Shown here piece by piece: positions 22,471-34,531 of a stretch of DNA of 64,000 nucleotides. Origin of the DNA: Liriodendron chinense. Its lineage: Eukaryota > Streptophyta > Magnoliopsida > Magnoliales > Magnoliaceae. Below the pieces are notes generated by a model. The model had not been told where the DNA came from. It saw nothing but the letters and a program-made list of their open reading frames with translations, and did not search any database. The stretch lies in contig ML058507.1 in assembly GCA_003013855.2 (NCBI GenBank), positions 2,294,001 to 2,358,000 of the forward strand. Reading direction: 5' to 3'. Every line of letters starts with the position of its first letter. The first letter of the stretch is position 1. The position numbers were made by a program, and so were the translations under genes.

Positions 22471-23329
22471 GACAATATAACTTGTAACATTTAATACTAA
22501 GGCTATAACTTTAAAGAAATAAAATTGGTCGAAGTCGATAATATTAATAATATAAATGTGCTTACAATGGGCTAAAAAGGAACATAAAAAGAGATAACTA
22601 AGGACAATATGTTCTTTGTCTGGTAAAATATCAAGCTTCATAGTTAAGAAGGTTGTTGGACATGAAAGCTCAATCGCCTGCTTAACTACTTCATGGCAAG
22701 ATTGTCGTTGGGAACGAAAGTTTGTTCATCACGTGGTTAAGCTTCAATATGTGAGACAATTGTGGTTTGCATGGGTGATGGTCATCCGTTCATCACATGT
22801 TGGCTTCGTGGCTGGAGAGTTTTTTTTTTCCACATGGAATTAGAATCACAATTGAACTGGCATACTAAAATTCTTCTCTTTCTTTTATTGAGGAAATAAG
22901 ATAAGTGGAAAACAAAGCAAGTTGTTCTAGTAAATGAAATCCAATTTTTTTTAAAGAAAGGTGGAAGCGCACCACCTAATTCATTAAATAGCTGAAAAGA
23001 AAGATATGCATTGCCTATTTGTTGTGCAAGACTAGGTTTTGTGCCAAGATGGTTGATGGTGGGAGGATCTTCAAAGTTCATTCATCGCATAGCTGGGCTT
23101 TGTGGCAAGATGATGATTGGAAACGACAGTCCGTTTGTTACCTTGTTGGTTAAGCATTGTGGGTGAGTCGGTCATGGTTAAATGATCAAACGTTCATCAC
23201 TCAGTCACGTACTTTGTGATAAGAATATCAGTGAGGCGACAACATGTTGTCGCTTTGAGTCCTCACTTCATGGTGCAATAGTCATAGGAACAACTATTGT
23301 TTATTGCTTGGAACCTCACTCCATGGGCA
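22471..23329. other. no gene; degenerate repeat
   Basis: Related stretches recur (22691-22727 and 23100-23136: GGCAAGATT-type words followed by AACGAAAGT-like words and GTTCATCA). The motif seems to resume at 37378, on the other side of the copia insertion. No coding function was recognised. Confidence 0.5.
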
Positions 23330-23334
23330 AGGCT

Positions 23335-23848
23335 TATTGGGAAACCTCGTAGAAGCACAAAGTATAGAATAAAACGATCACCACACAACATTCACGCAAT
23401 CAACACACAAGAGACAATCCATTTTACGTGGAAAATCCCTTGGGGGAAAAAACCACGGCACAAAGTGATCGCTATGAATATCAAAAGATTACAGAGATGA
23501 ATAACCCAATAAGCAAAACCTAACAGAAAACCCTAGTTCCCTCTCTCCCAAAACTCCCTCTCTCACCTCAAACATGTTTAGAAACGTCTTGGATACCCTA
23601 ATTCCCGATTACTCCCATTTTTATAAACGTAAATTGGAAATAGAAATAATTAGCGCAAAAATGCATAACAGAAACCGACACAATCGATCACCCGATCGAG
23701 CGCCCGACGACCATGGGTCGGTCACCCGAAATGGACCAAAAATGTCTAGAGAGTTTTAGCTGAAAATTTGAATATCGTCAGTCGCTCAACCGACCGGTTG
23801 GTCTCCCGAACCCCCCTGTGTATAAACAGATTGAAGGCTCCACCAACA
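23335..23848 (-). repeat. copia 3' LTR
   Basis: A 514-bp LTR matching 36854-37372. On the minus strand it starts TGTTGGTG straight after the purine tract GATGGAGAT. It contains CCCGA/GCGCCC motif clusters (23689-23815), the core at 23743-23757, AGCGCAA near 23653 and a TTTTATAAA box at 23618-23627. Confidence 0.92.
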
Positions 23849-24087
23849 ATCTCCATCGAGGCTTCAATCACCAATATTTCTCCTCCTTTGCTTCATTCAT
23901 CATCGCTTCTTCAATCACAGCTCCATTGCTTCTCATGCCCACTGCGTCTTCATTCTGTCTCCGCCAATCTCAGAGAAGTTGCGCGGAACTTGAACTTCTC
24001 TGCAGGATCCACCTTGGTGAGCATGTCCGTTTGATTCGCGTTGGTGTGAATCTTCTTCAGAGCCACATCTCCGTCCTCAAACACCTG

Positions 24088-24303
24088 TCAGATAAAATGG
24101 TGACGCACATCAATGTGTTTAGTATGAGAGTGATAAACAAAATTCTTAGCCAAATTAATAGCACTAGAGCTATTGCAATTAACCGGCATGGCCTCCTGTT
24201 GAAGCCCCAACTGATTTATCATACCCTCAACCAAACAGCCTCCTTGAATGCCTTTTTCATTTCTATATACCATACTTCAGTAGTGGAAAGAGCCACCACC
24301 GAC
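24088..24303 (-). pseudogene. copia RNase H end
   Basis: The minus-strand reading ends NFVYHSHTKHIDVRHHFI, the classic C-terminal block of copia RNase H, which removes the RNA template during cDNA synthesis. It is preceded by a CNSSSAINLAKN block, where the usual CDSQSAI has decayed. Confidence 0.88.
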
Positions 24304-24999
24304 TAAAGCCTAGACATCCAACTAATCGCTCCACCTATTAGCACAAACGAGTAATAAAAAATTGATCTCCTACAATCCACACTGCTTGCGTTATCTGAAT
24401 CAATGTACCCAACCAACTTATTCTTAGACTTTAGAATGTCAAAACGTAATCTTACGTACCACGGATGTACTAAAGTAGCCATTTCACAGCTTCCTAATGT
24501 TGTTTGCCAGGAGTTAGACATGAATTTGCTAACAACACCCATAGCCTGTGAAATATCAGGTATTGTACAGACCATTGCATATATTAAGCTACCTACCACA
24601 CTTAAATAAGGCACATGAAACATAACATGCTTTTCTTCATCGATTTTAGGACATTATTCTAAAGAAAGCTTGAAGTGAGCCGTATGGGAAACGCGGACTG
24701 ATTTGGCCTTATCCATTTTAAACTTCACCAATACTTTCCTAAGGTATTCAACCTATGACAACCACAACATTCTTCTCTTCCCGTCTCTATAAATATATAT
24801 GCCAAGAACCCTCTTTGCAGCCCCCAGATCCTTCATCTCAAATATCCTTAAAAGTTGAGTCTTCAATACATTGATGTCAAACATGTTATGACTGACAATA
24901 AGCATGTCATCAACGTAAAGCATCAGTACGAGAAACTTCTCATCACTTAATGTCTTGAAGTAGACACCGTGATCGTACTCGCTCCTGGAAAAGCACTGA
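24303..24999 (-). pseudogene. copia reverse transcriptase, C-terminal half
   Basis: It contains the catalytic LMLYVDDMLIVSHN box, then FEMKDLGAAKRVLGIYI. Further on (24623-24303) are the YLSVVGSLIYAM and DSDNASSVDCRRS blocks of the RNase H start. The reading is cut at 24999 by the Athila-like element, exactly between blocks that continue at 32472. Confidence 0.9.
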
Positions 25000-26504
25000 T
25001 GTTCGCTCGTCTCAAGTGCAAGGTTGCGATGTAGTAATAATTCTCGGTAAGACCGAGGTCGATCATCAAGGATTGTCATAACAATTTTAAACGTTATAAC
25101 TAAGATGAGCTAAATTCAAATTTGTATTAATGGATAAAAATTAAGAACATAAAACTATTTATTAAATCAGGAAAATAAAACACTAGAGCGCCAAGGATCC
25201 ACTTATAATCATTCACGATGTCAATTCAAACCATTCAAACCAATAATTCAATTATAGTCTTAGTTCTTTCCCTATCTAATCGGAATATAGAGCAATCAAA
25301 TCATCACAACATGTCTAACATAGATGGATTATCTACTGATTTGGTTCTCTCATAATCAACTATGGCATTGGGCGTATTCAATCACACAGCCCAATCCTTC
25401 ACAAAACAATTAACATCACATTCATGATTCTTCCTCAAGCCTTGTCATTAGACTTGATTTAGAAGCATGAATTGAACTTTTATTGAACCAAAATCAATAC
25501 ATAAACACCCATCTCATATCCAATCAAAGGATAAGAAGTCCTTCTAGTTTAGTTCTAGATAAGCTCTTAGAAAACTTAGTTTGTAAGATCTCCTAGCATC
25601 CAATATATCATGTTGGATTTAAGATCTCTACAACTCAAAATCCTATTAATCAACACCCCATTAAGTAATCTCAGTAATCAAAACTTTCCACGTAAGAGAA
25701 ATCACAAGAAATAGAAGATTAACTAAAAATACTAACTTTATTTCAAACTTGAACTGGAAGTGCTCTTCATTAAACAAAAAATACTTGAACTAATTCAAAT
25801 TAAGCATTGTAAACAACTAAAAGCTTCACCTTTTAGCCCTAGCTAAAAGGTTTAGCCAACCATCAATAGGTTAAACTAAAACTCAAAGAAAAACTAAAGA
25901 AAAACATAAAAAAAAAAACTGAGTTTGAAGGAGTTGCAGACACTCCACAGTGATCTCCTTCACCTCCCACGACTTCAGAAGCCTTCTATGATGTCTTTAG
26001 ATCCACCCCTAGGTGTCCTTTTATAATGGAGAAGCCCCACCGACTCAAAAACTTTTAGAATTGCGTAATAGGTCGCGCAGCGCATGAAAAATCGGAGCTT
26101 GCTGAGCAAGCTGTTGGAAGTACTCAAAATTACACTGGCCGATCGGTCTTGACCGGTCATGATCGGTCTAAGATGTCTTGGGCCTTGGTCCAGCAAGCAT
26201 AAAGGGGGGTTGCCTTGTGGCCAACAGGTCTTGACCGGTCGTGGCCTCTTTGGTTGACTGGCCAAACCCTTTTTTTTTTTTTTTTTTGCTTTTTCTTTCT
26301 TTCTTTCTTTCTCTCTTCTCTTTGGCCCACCTTCTTTCCTCATCAAAAGGCTTGTAAGTGTAGTCCTTTAAGTATGGATTAGGTGAAGTCTTTCTTTCAT
26401 TCGTGCAATCATAAAACATGCATTAGATGGTTTTCCAAACATGGAAATCATGCATAAAATGTGATGTAATGGGGTTAGAATAGGTATAAATTACGAGCTC
26501 AACA
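25000..26504 (-). repeat. 3' LTR of the Athila-like element
   Basis: A 1505-bp LTR, TGTTGAGCTC...GAACA on the minus strand. It is homologous to the LTRs at 34532, 38885, 46846 and 51138. It contains GACCGGTC-type motifs (26139-26262), a T/CTTT tract and a TTATAAAAGG box near 26022. Confidence 0.93.
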
Positions 26505-28029
26505 CACACCCCAACTAGCATTCTGCTAGTCCTGAGCAAAACAAGCGTGAAATAAATCACTTCTCTAAAAACTCAACTCTCCCTTGGAAACTATACTTCT
26601 ATAAACTAGAAACATACAAGCACAAAATTCAAAAGGAATTAGTAATAAGAACTTGAAATCTTAACTCCTAAAACATAATAAGTATCTCACATAGAATCCC
26701 CACTAATTGATTGACAAATAGAGGAATCTGAACAAGTGCGGTCTAGTGTGCATATATAGTGAATCTTCACCTCATGAATTTCCAAGATTATCTTCTTCAT
26801 AAATCAGCGAAACTGAAGGTCTAAAAGTGTACAGATCAATCAAATGCCTATGACAAGAATTTACCTTACCGTTCCTTCGACGGCTTTCACACTACTTCCC
26901 ATTTCCAACTTTGGTTACGGGTAGACCATCCTCTGGTTGGTAATAGGTAGCCCTTTTCAGAATTTTTCACAACATATATTCAATGAATAACCCAGCTTTC
27001 TTTCCTTTCATATATATGAGATAGGATTTTTAGAAATCCATATCTTCCATTCTTTTCTCTTATTTCTCATGAACAAAGATGGACAAAGTTCCCCGGCTTG
27101 GTTCCTAAACACCTTAAATCTTAGTCTAGCCGATCTACAAATCTACATAATCCCTTCAAACCATGAAAATCGTGTAATGTGAACTAGACTTAAAAGTGTT
27201 CAAATTTTCTATCGATCATATAAATAGGGGAGTTCATAGAAAACTATTATATTACATGTTTTTAAGAGCTTCACAATCAATCACTTCATCTATCTTTCTC
27301 TCATACTCGTAACATCCTAAGTGCATATAAATAAGGTTTTCCAAAAGAGTTTTGAATTTTCAGAAAAATTGAAAAAATTTCATACAAAAATTATTCGAAA
27401 TATCACAAAGTACGAGATTCATTTAGGAATCTCACCTCCAACCAAAATTTTGCATTGTCCTCAATGTAAAAAGATATGCAATAATTAATAACAAAAGAGC
27501 AATGATATAACTAAGGGAGAGTGAGAACGAGAGTACCTGAGAAAGTCGATCATGGAAGTCTATAACTCCAAACAACTAAAAAATTCAAACTAATAAAAAC
27601 TACGCTCTACCTCCATCAGACTAGGCGGTTAATCTTGATACACAAACATCTAAAGGAATGGAATCTAACAGGATTATGAGGTATAGTAAAAGGGTTTTCA
27701 GCAATATCATCCACCATCCTGATTCATAATGCACATGAGTGATGTTTGTCGTGCTAACCCATTAAACATGGATCTCCTTTCCAACTTGTCTGGGAAAAAA
27801 TGTTCAAGTAAGGATCATCGCAGAGATAGTGCACTTCAGTTTGAACAAACCAAAGGGATGTAGAGACTTGTATTTCTTCTTTATAAGTCGGTATGGTCTC
27901 CACATTTTCAGATTATACTAGTGCTTCCACGATTGATACTTTGGTGTTACATTCCATGGAATGAGTCTTTGTGGGCACCGGTGAAGTTTCCCTCAAGGCA
28001 TTAACAATGTCACAGATCATAGGATCATC

Positions 28030-28790
28030 CTAATCCTCAAAATATACCAAACACTCTTCTAGAGTGTAGGAAACTTCGACCTTCTCGGTCAGTTGTGCAG
28101 GTTGGAACAAGTCCTCAACCACTACACTTTCAGAAATTAGCCTCTCCTTAGGTAAGTCAAGCACCAATCCATCAAATTCCTGCACAACAAAATTGATCAA
28201 ATCAGTGGTTGGTGTTTTGTCAATCAAAATTTTCAATTTTGGCTCCTCCAAGGCCTCATCAATATTTAAAATTACTTCTTCGTTCGAATGAGCCAAGCAA
28301 ACTTCTAAGGTTTTGAAAAACTTAGCCAAGGGTGGCTCATCATCATCCACAATTGTAACTATGAAATTAATCACATGGATCTTATTTTCATCCTCATCCT
28401 CATCCTCTTGTTGTTTCTGCAAATGAAATACATTCAGCTTCATTGTCATGTTTCCAAAGGATATTTTCATCACTCCATTCCTACAAATCGATTATAGCAT
28501 TGGCAGTTGCTAGGAATGGTCGACTTAGAATGACGAGAACTTGAGTGTATACATTTGTAACCGCTTGTGTATCCAAAACGATAAAGTCTATCGGATAGTA
28601 GAAGTTATCGATTTGGACTAACATATCCTTAATTACTCATCTCGGTATTCTAACGGAGCGATCCGCAAGTTGTAAACTTATCTTGGTGGATTTTAATTCA
28701 CCAAGCCCAAGTTGCTCATATATCGAGTAGGGAATCAAGTTAACACTAGCCCCTTGATCGAGAAGTGCTTTATTGATCAGGAAGTTACCT
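28030..28790 (-). pseudogene. Athila-like protease region
   Basis: The minus strand shows LADRSVRIPR, a VQIDNFYYPIDFIVLDTQ block and ILSRPFLATANA. This is the retropepsin-like region of Athila/Tat elements, whose GRPFLAT motif has become SRPFLAT. An acidic linker with CLAHSNEE follows at 28473-28030; a similar CLAHSND occurs in the element at 46846, tying the two together. Confidence 0.8.
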
Positions 28791-28791
28791 A

Positions 28792-30560
28792 TCATGCAAG
28801 AGATTGTAGGGCTTCTAGGATCTTTGAATTTGGAGGGGTGTTTTGTGGTATGATGGCACTCACTTTTTCCGTTAAGAATGCCCTCTTGTGCACGTTTTTC
28901 TTATGCTTTACGGTACATAGATCATTTAGAAATTTGGCATATGAAGGAATCTGCTTAATTGCATCTAACAAGGGAATGTTGATTTTGACTTGTTGAAAGA
29001 CTTCTCGGATGTCCTGATTTTCACTTGGCCTTCTGGTTGAGACAAGACATTGGAGGAATGGGGCCACAGGTTTATACACATGTTCTGGCTCTTTATCTTG
29101 TAGAGCATTGTTCAATTCACCTTTCACTCTTAGAATCAAACGGATCATTAGGCTTTACGACCTTCACCGGTTCAGCTTTTTCAATTATTTTACCACTTCT
29201 AAGAGTGGTTATGGCTTGAACATGTTCCACTTGAATGGCTGAAGAATTGAAATTTGATTCGAGTTGTTCCGTGGGGTTAGGATGAGATTGGGTCAAAATA
29301 GTCCCTTTCTCCCTAACTCCTAGGTGTGTCTCAAATCTTTCAACCGAAATTTTAAGCTCATTCATGGCTTGTATGTTGGACTGATTTATCTGAGTTTGTC
29401 CAATCATGAATACGTTCAATGTATCATCAAGAGTGCTCTTTTAAGGAGGCCCTTGGGAAGCATTGTTTGTATTTACCATGGGTCCATTTATCCCATTAAG
29501 ATTTGATTTACACCGCCAATCAGGACTATTTAAGTTAGAATTTGGTCCACTAAATGGGCGTTGGTAAGCATTTGTGGCATTTGATTGAGTTTGCAAGATG
29601 TCTTGAAACGCAGGGTTTGTTAGACAATCCTTTGTTAAGTGAACATCACTCTCACAAATACCACATACATTCTCAACGGCCTCACAGGTGGTTATTATGT
29701 TAACACTTATCAATTCTATGGCCTCAACCTTCCTTATGAGACCTCCCACCTTTGTGTTTAAATCGTCCTCATCTAATACATGTACTTCTTTCTCTCTTTG
29801 AGCTAACTTGTGATTATTAGTTGGATTAGAGATGTCCCAAGATTGGGCATTCTCAGCTAGCATATCAAAGTAATCCCAACTATCATCGGGTGCTTTGTTC
29901 AAAAACTCACCATTACACATCATTTGGACAAATTGACGCATGTTTGAACTCAATCCATCATGGAAGAAGTCAATCAAGCGCTACTTTTCATAACCATGGT
30001 GTGGGCACTCTAATAAAAGATCTTTGAACCTCTCCCAACATTGAAAAAACGTCTCGTTTACTTTTTAGGAGAAATTCATGATCGTCTGCCTTAGTGCATT
30101 TGTTTTATGAATTGGGAAGTACTTTTTAAGGAACTCCCAGGTCATCTCAGTCCATGTCCCGATGCTTCTAGGTTTAAGAGATTGGAGTCATGATTTGACT
30201 TTGTCTTTTAGAAAGAAATGGAACAATTTCAGTTTGATTACATCTTAGGAGACATCATTAAATTGAAAGGTGTTGACTATCTCCTCAAATACACTCAGGT
30301 GCGCATATGGACTTTCAGAATTAAGTCCATGGAACTTTGGAAGTAACTTGATAATTTTTTATTTAAGATCCACGTTTCCTACATTAAGTGGAAAGACAAT
30401 GCAGGAAGACGTGGTTATTCTCTCTGGTTGTAGATAATCTCGTAATGTTTTAACCAGAGGAACATAGCGTTCCTCATTCTCATTACTGTTCTGTCCTAAT
30501 TGGTGATGCATCATGCTCAATATTTTCAACATTCTATGCTTCATTCTCAGCCATGATTTC
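28792..30560 (-). pseudogene. Athila-like gag
   Basis: Minus-strand blocks in order: 29977-29441 with FFHDGLSSNMRQFV, NGEFLNKAPDDSWDYFDMLAENAQ, then a zinc-knuckle remnant CGICESDVHLTKDC; then 29419-29117 linker; then 29148-28792 with YKPVAPFLQCLV and KINIPLLDAIKQIPSYAKFL. These are diagnostic of Athila-type gag. Stops separate the blocks. Upstream gag sequence around 30560-29980 is too broken to read well. Confidence 0.83.
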
Positions 30561-30923
30561 AGATGGTTTAGGATTTCCTATATATTTTCTAACTCGTCTG
30601 TGATTGATTAGACCTTCAACTAAACCTCCCTCACTTAGAAGTCGCGATGTATGATCACGCTCCCAATGGGGCATAAACTACACAAAACTAAACTAAATCT
30701 TAAAATCTAAAAATAAAAACAAAAACTAAAAATTAAATGAGTCTAAGTTAGAATGGAGTTACCGGATTTGAAAAACTAGGTTAGTGAAGAAAATCCTACA
30801 AAGTAAACAAAATCTATTAGTAGTAGAAAATTCTGAGAAAAAATTATTAAAGCAATAAATCTTAACCTAACCTATCTAACTTAACTATACCCTAATTACA
30901 AAATTCAAAACCGTTAACCTAAT

Positions 30924-30942
30924 CCCCGGCAACAGCGCCAAA
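30924..30942 (-). other. primer binding site (tRNA-Asp)
   Basis: The minus strand reads TGGCGCTGTTGCCGGGGA, one base away from the complement of the plant tRNA-Asp 3' end, a few bases inside the LTR. This primer is typical of Athila-group elements. Confidence 0.85.
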
Positions 30943-30946
30943 AACA

Positions 30947-32471
30947 TGTTCGCTCGCCTCAAGTGCAAGGTTGTGATGCAGTAATAATTCTCGGTAAGAC
31001 CGAGGTCGATCCTCAAGGATTGTCATAACAATTCTAAACGTTATAATTATGATGGGCTAAATTCGAATTTGTATTAATGGATAGAAATTAAGAACATAAA
31101 ACTATTTATTAAACCAGAAAAATAAAACACTAGAGCACCAAGGATCCACTTATAATCATTCACAATGACAATTCAAACCATTCAAACCAATAACTCAATT
31201 GGAGTTGGAGTTCTTTCCCTATCCAATCGGAACATAAAGCAATCAAATCATTACAACATGTCTAATATAGATAGATCATCTATTGATATGGTTCTCCCAT
31301 AATCAACTAAGGCATTGGGCGTATTCAATCACACAGCCCAATCCTTCACAAAACAATTAAAATCACATTCATGATTCTTTCTCAAGCCTTGTCACTAGAC
31401 TTGATTTAGAAGCATAAATTGAACTTCTATTGAACTAAAATTAATACATAAACACCCATCTCAAATCCAATCAAAAGATAAGAACTCCTTCTGGTTTAGT
31501 TCTAGATAAGCTCTTAGGAAATTTAGCTTGTAAGATCCCTTACAATCTAACATATCATGATATATCTAAGATCTCTACAATCCAAAATCCTATCAATCAA
31601 CACCCCATTAAGCAATCTTAGTAATCAAAACATTCCATGTAAGAGAAATCATAAGAGATAAAAGATTAACTAAAAATATTAACTTTATTTTAAACTTGAA
31701 CTAGAAGTGCTCTTCATTAAACAAAAAATACTTGAACTAATTCGAATTAAGCATTGTAAACAACTAAAAGCTTCACCTTTTAACCTTAGCTAAGAGGTTT
31801 AGCCAACCATCAATAGGTTAAACTAAAACTCAAAGGAAAACTAAAGAAAAACATAGAAAATTTGGGTTTTGAGGAGTTACAGACACTCCACGGCGATCTC
31901 CTTCACCTCCCATGATTTCCGAAGCCTTCTATAATGTCTTTAGATCCACCCCTAGGTGTCCTTTTATAATGGAGAAGCCTCACCGACTCATAACTTTCCA
32001 GAATTGCGTAATAGGTCGCACAGAGCATAAAAAAATCAGAGTTTGCTGAGCAAGCTGCTAGAAGTACTCAAAATTACACTGGCCAACCGGTCATGACCAG
32101 TCGGAGATGGCTGGCTGATCGGTTAGACCGGCCTGAGCCTTGGTCCAGCAAGCATAGAAGGGGGTTGCCTTGTGGCCGACTAGTCTTGACCGGTCATGGC
32201 CTCTTTGGCTAACCGGTCAAGACCGGTCGGACCCTTTTTTTGCTTTTTCTTTCTTTCTTTCTCCCTTCTCCTTGCTTCTTTCTTCTTCTCTTTGGTCCAC
32301 CTTCCTTCCTCATCAAAAGGATTTTAAGTGTAGTCCTTTAAGCATGGATTAGGTAAAGTCTCTTTCATTCCTACAATCACAAAACATGTATTAGATGGTC
32401 TTCCAACATGGAAATCATGCATAAAATGTGATGCAATAGGGTTAGAATATGTATAAATTAAGAGCTCAACA
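30947..32471 (-). repeat. 5' LTR of the Athila-like element
   Basis: A 1525-bp partner of 25000-26504, with scattered differences and small indels. Confidence 0.93.
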
Positions 32472-33300
32472 ACTGACTCATCATAAAGGAATCAAATTTC
32501 CTATACCACTGCCTAGGTGACTATTTGAGGTCGTACAACAACCTCTTCAACCTGTAAACATTGTTCTCTGCCCCTTGTACTGCATAACCTTCTGGCTGTG
32601 TCATGTAAATCTGCTCTTCTAATTCCTTATGCATGAAAGCAATCTTTAATTACATCCATCTGTTCCAGCTCAGGGTCATATTGGGCAACTAGCACCAACA
32701 TGAACCTGATAGATACTTGCTTCACACTGGCGCAAATCTCACTGAAGTCTACCTCTTCACGCTGAGCATATCCCTTTGCCACCAATCTAGCCTTGTACAT
32801 ATCATGTTTCTTCTAAAAAATTCATTTGCACCTAGTCGCTTTTCAGCCCATAGGAAGCTTCACCAGCTCCCATGTCTCATTCTTATAAGAGTCCATCTCG
32901 TCTCGTATTTTCGCCTTCCACTTTTCAACATCTACATCATGTAGTGCCTCCTTAAAGTTAGATAGATCCCCCTCATTCGTAATGAGGGCGAATGCAATGT
33001 TCGAGTCATCCCTATACTTTACCAGTAACTTGCGATCTCTATGTGGATTTCTTCACTTAGATGATTGATCCACCTGATCTTGTAACTCTGCCTACATCTC
33101 GGTCTCGGCTCGTGTCTCATTTTCGTCAACTTGGATATCAACTACCTCTAATTTTTTCAGTTCTTTTGGCGTATCATTTTGGAATAAAAAAAACCCTCAT
33201 CAAATCTAACATCACGGCTTAGAGTGATATTTTGTGTGACAGGGTTATACAACCGATAACCCTTCACACCATCACCATAGCTTACAAAGATTCCTTTTTT
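32472..33300 (-). pseudogene. copia reverse transcriptase, N-terminal half
   Basis: On the minus strand the last codons before the insertion read YRLKRLLYDLK, a stop, then SPRQWYRKFDSFMMSQ. This is the copia KLKKSLYGLKQSPRQWY motif with one nonsense codon. Upstream (about 32940-32560) are decayed blocks of the polymerase start. Confidence 0.83.
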
Positions 33301-33997
33301 AGCCCTTTAGTCAAGCTTATCTCTCTCAACTGACGGTACATGAGAGTAAACCTTATAACCAAACACCCGCAGACATGAGTAGTCAATCGAAGGAGACCGA
33401 TTGATTGGGTAACAAGCCGTGTTAACGGACTCAATCCAAAACTCTTTGTCCAACCCAGCATTACTCAACATGGATCGGGCTCTCTCTAAGAGAGTCTGAT
33501 TCATCCGCTCTCCCACACGATTCTGCTCTGATACCTCATGATTCCTTCTACCTTACAATACTTATTAAATTCTCCAGAAGTGAACTCTCCACCATTATCA
33601 TTTCTAAACACTTTCAATTTCTACCCTGACTTATTCTCCCCCATAGTCTTCTAATACTTGAAAGTGGTGAAGATATCGAATTTATTTTTTAGAAAATAAA
33701 ATCAAACCTTTCTTTTATAGTCATCAATAAACGACACGAACCATGATGAACCCCTAACAGAAACTACGGGCGACGGCCCCCATACATTAGAATAAACATA
33801 TTCTAGTACCCTTTTACATATATGTTTCCCCCCTTTAAACGACAACCCAAACTATTTACCATACATACAATGCTTGCATATACTAAGTCTAGAGATTTAA
33901 AAACAGGAACCAAAGAACAGTCCGAAAGTACCTTCATGCCTCGCTCTCTCATGTGACCTAAACGGGCATGCCATATAAGTGTAGACGCGAAATCCAC
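33301..33997 (-). pseudogene. copia integrase
   Basis: 33997-33803 contains WHARLGHMRERGM, the histidine side of the zinc-binding pre-integrase domain; the cysteine pair is degraded. 33516-33307 contains MNQTLLERARSMLSNAGL, FWIESVNTACYPINRSPS and RVFGYKVYSHVP, the C-terminal core. Frameshifts separate the parts. Integrase would insert the cDNA, producing 5-bp duplications such as AGGCT. Confidence 0.87.
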
Positions 33998-34531
33998 TAC
34001 AGTCGTTGCAGCTCCACTCAGTGCTCCAAATCAGCCTGTAAATATTGTCGTGCATCTGTCTCTTCATAATTACAAGGGCCCCCTCTGAAACTTTGTAGAA
34101 CCAGTCAAAACCGATGAACTTGCACCCCATCACGTCGAATGCACCAAGAGAAACCAGGTTATTCTTCAACCTGAGAACGTGCCTTACTTTCGTTAAGGTC
34201 CGTTTGATCCGATCGAATATCTTGATGCATATCGATCCAATCCCCACAACCTTACAAGTGTAGTCATCGCCTAGAAATACCAAACCGCCCTCATACTCCC
34301 TGTAGGAAGTAAAGACACTATGATCCAGGCACATATGATACAAAGCCCCGGAGTCCATAATCCACTCATCCCTGATAGATCCCGTCTTCGACACTGTCAA
34401 GACATCGCACATATCATTACCACCCTCAGAAGCTTTAACGGTATTGGCTTCCCTTGAATACTCTTCCGTCTTCTCTTTCTTACTTTTAGAATTCTTACAA
34501 TCCTTCTTCATGTGTCTTACTTGGGCACATG
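33998..34531 (-). pseudogene. copia zinc knuckle and protease
   Basis: The reading begins with the second half of a zinc knuckle (CAQVRHMKKDC), whose first half lies beyond the solo LTR at 36103. It continues with a lysine-rich linker and the protease active site WIMDSGALYHM. It then runs through GSICIKIFDRIKRTLTKVRH and LKNNLVSLGAFDVMGC, the usual link to integrase. Confidence 0.88.

Larger units (their letters stand above)
25000..32471 (-). mobile_element. Athila-like gypsy element with gag and protease but no polymerase
   Basis: A 7472-bp element flanked by ACTGA (24995-24999 and 32472-32476), inserted in the copia polymerase gene. On the minus strand: 5' LTR 30947-32471, a tRNA-Asp primer site, gag, a protease region, a long non-coding stretch (about 26505-28000), purine tract AGTTGGGGTGTG and 3' LTR 25000-26504. 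I find no reverse transcriptase, RNase H or integrase. It must have depended on a partner, like the terminal-repeat gag-only class. Confidence 0.9.

Noticed and set aside
28712..28996. Plus-strand frame opposite the Athila-like protease
   Set aside because: Antisense shadow; the minus strand carries the recognisable LADRSVR and RPFLAT blocks.
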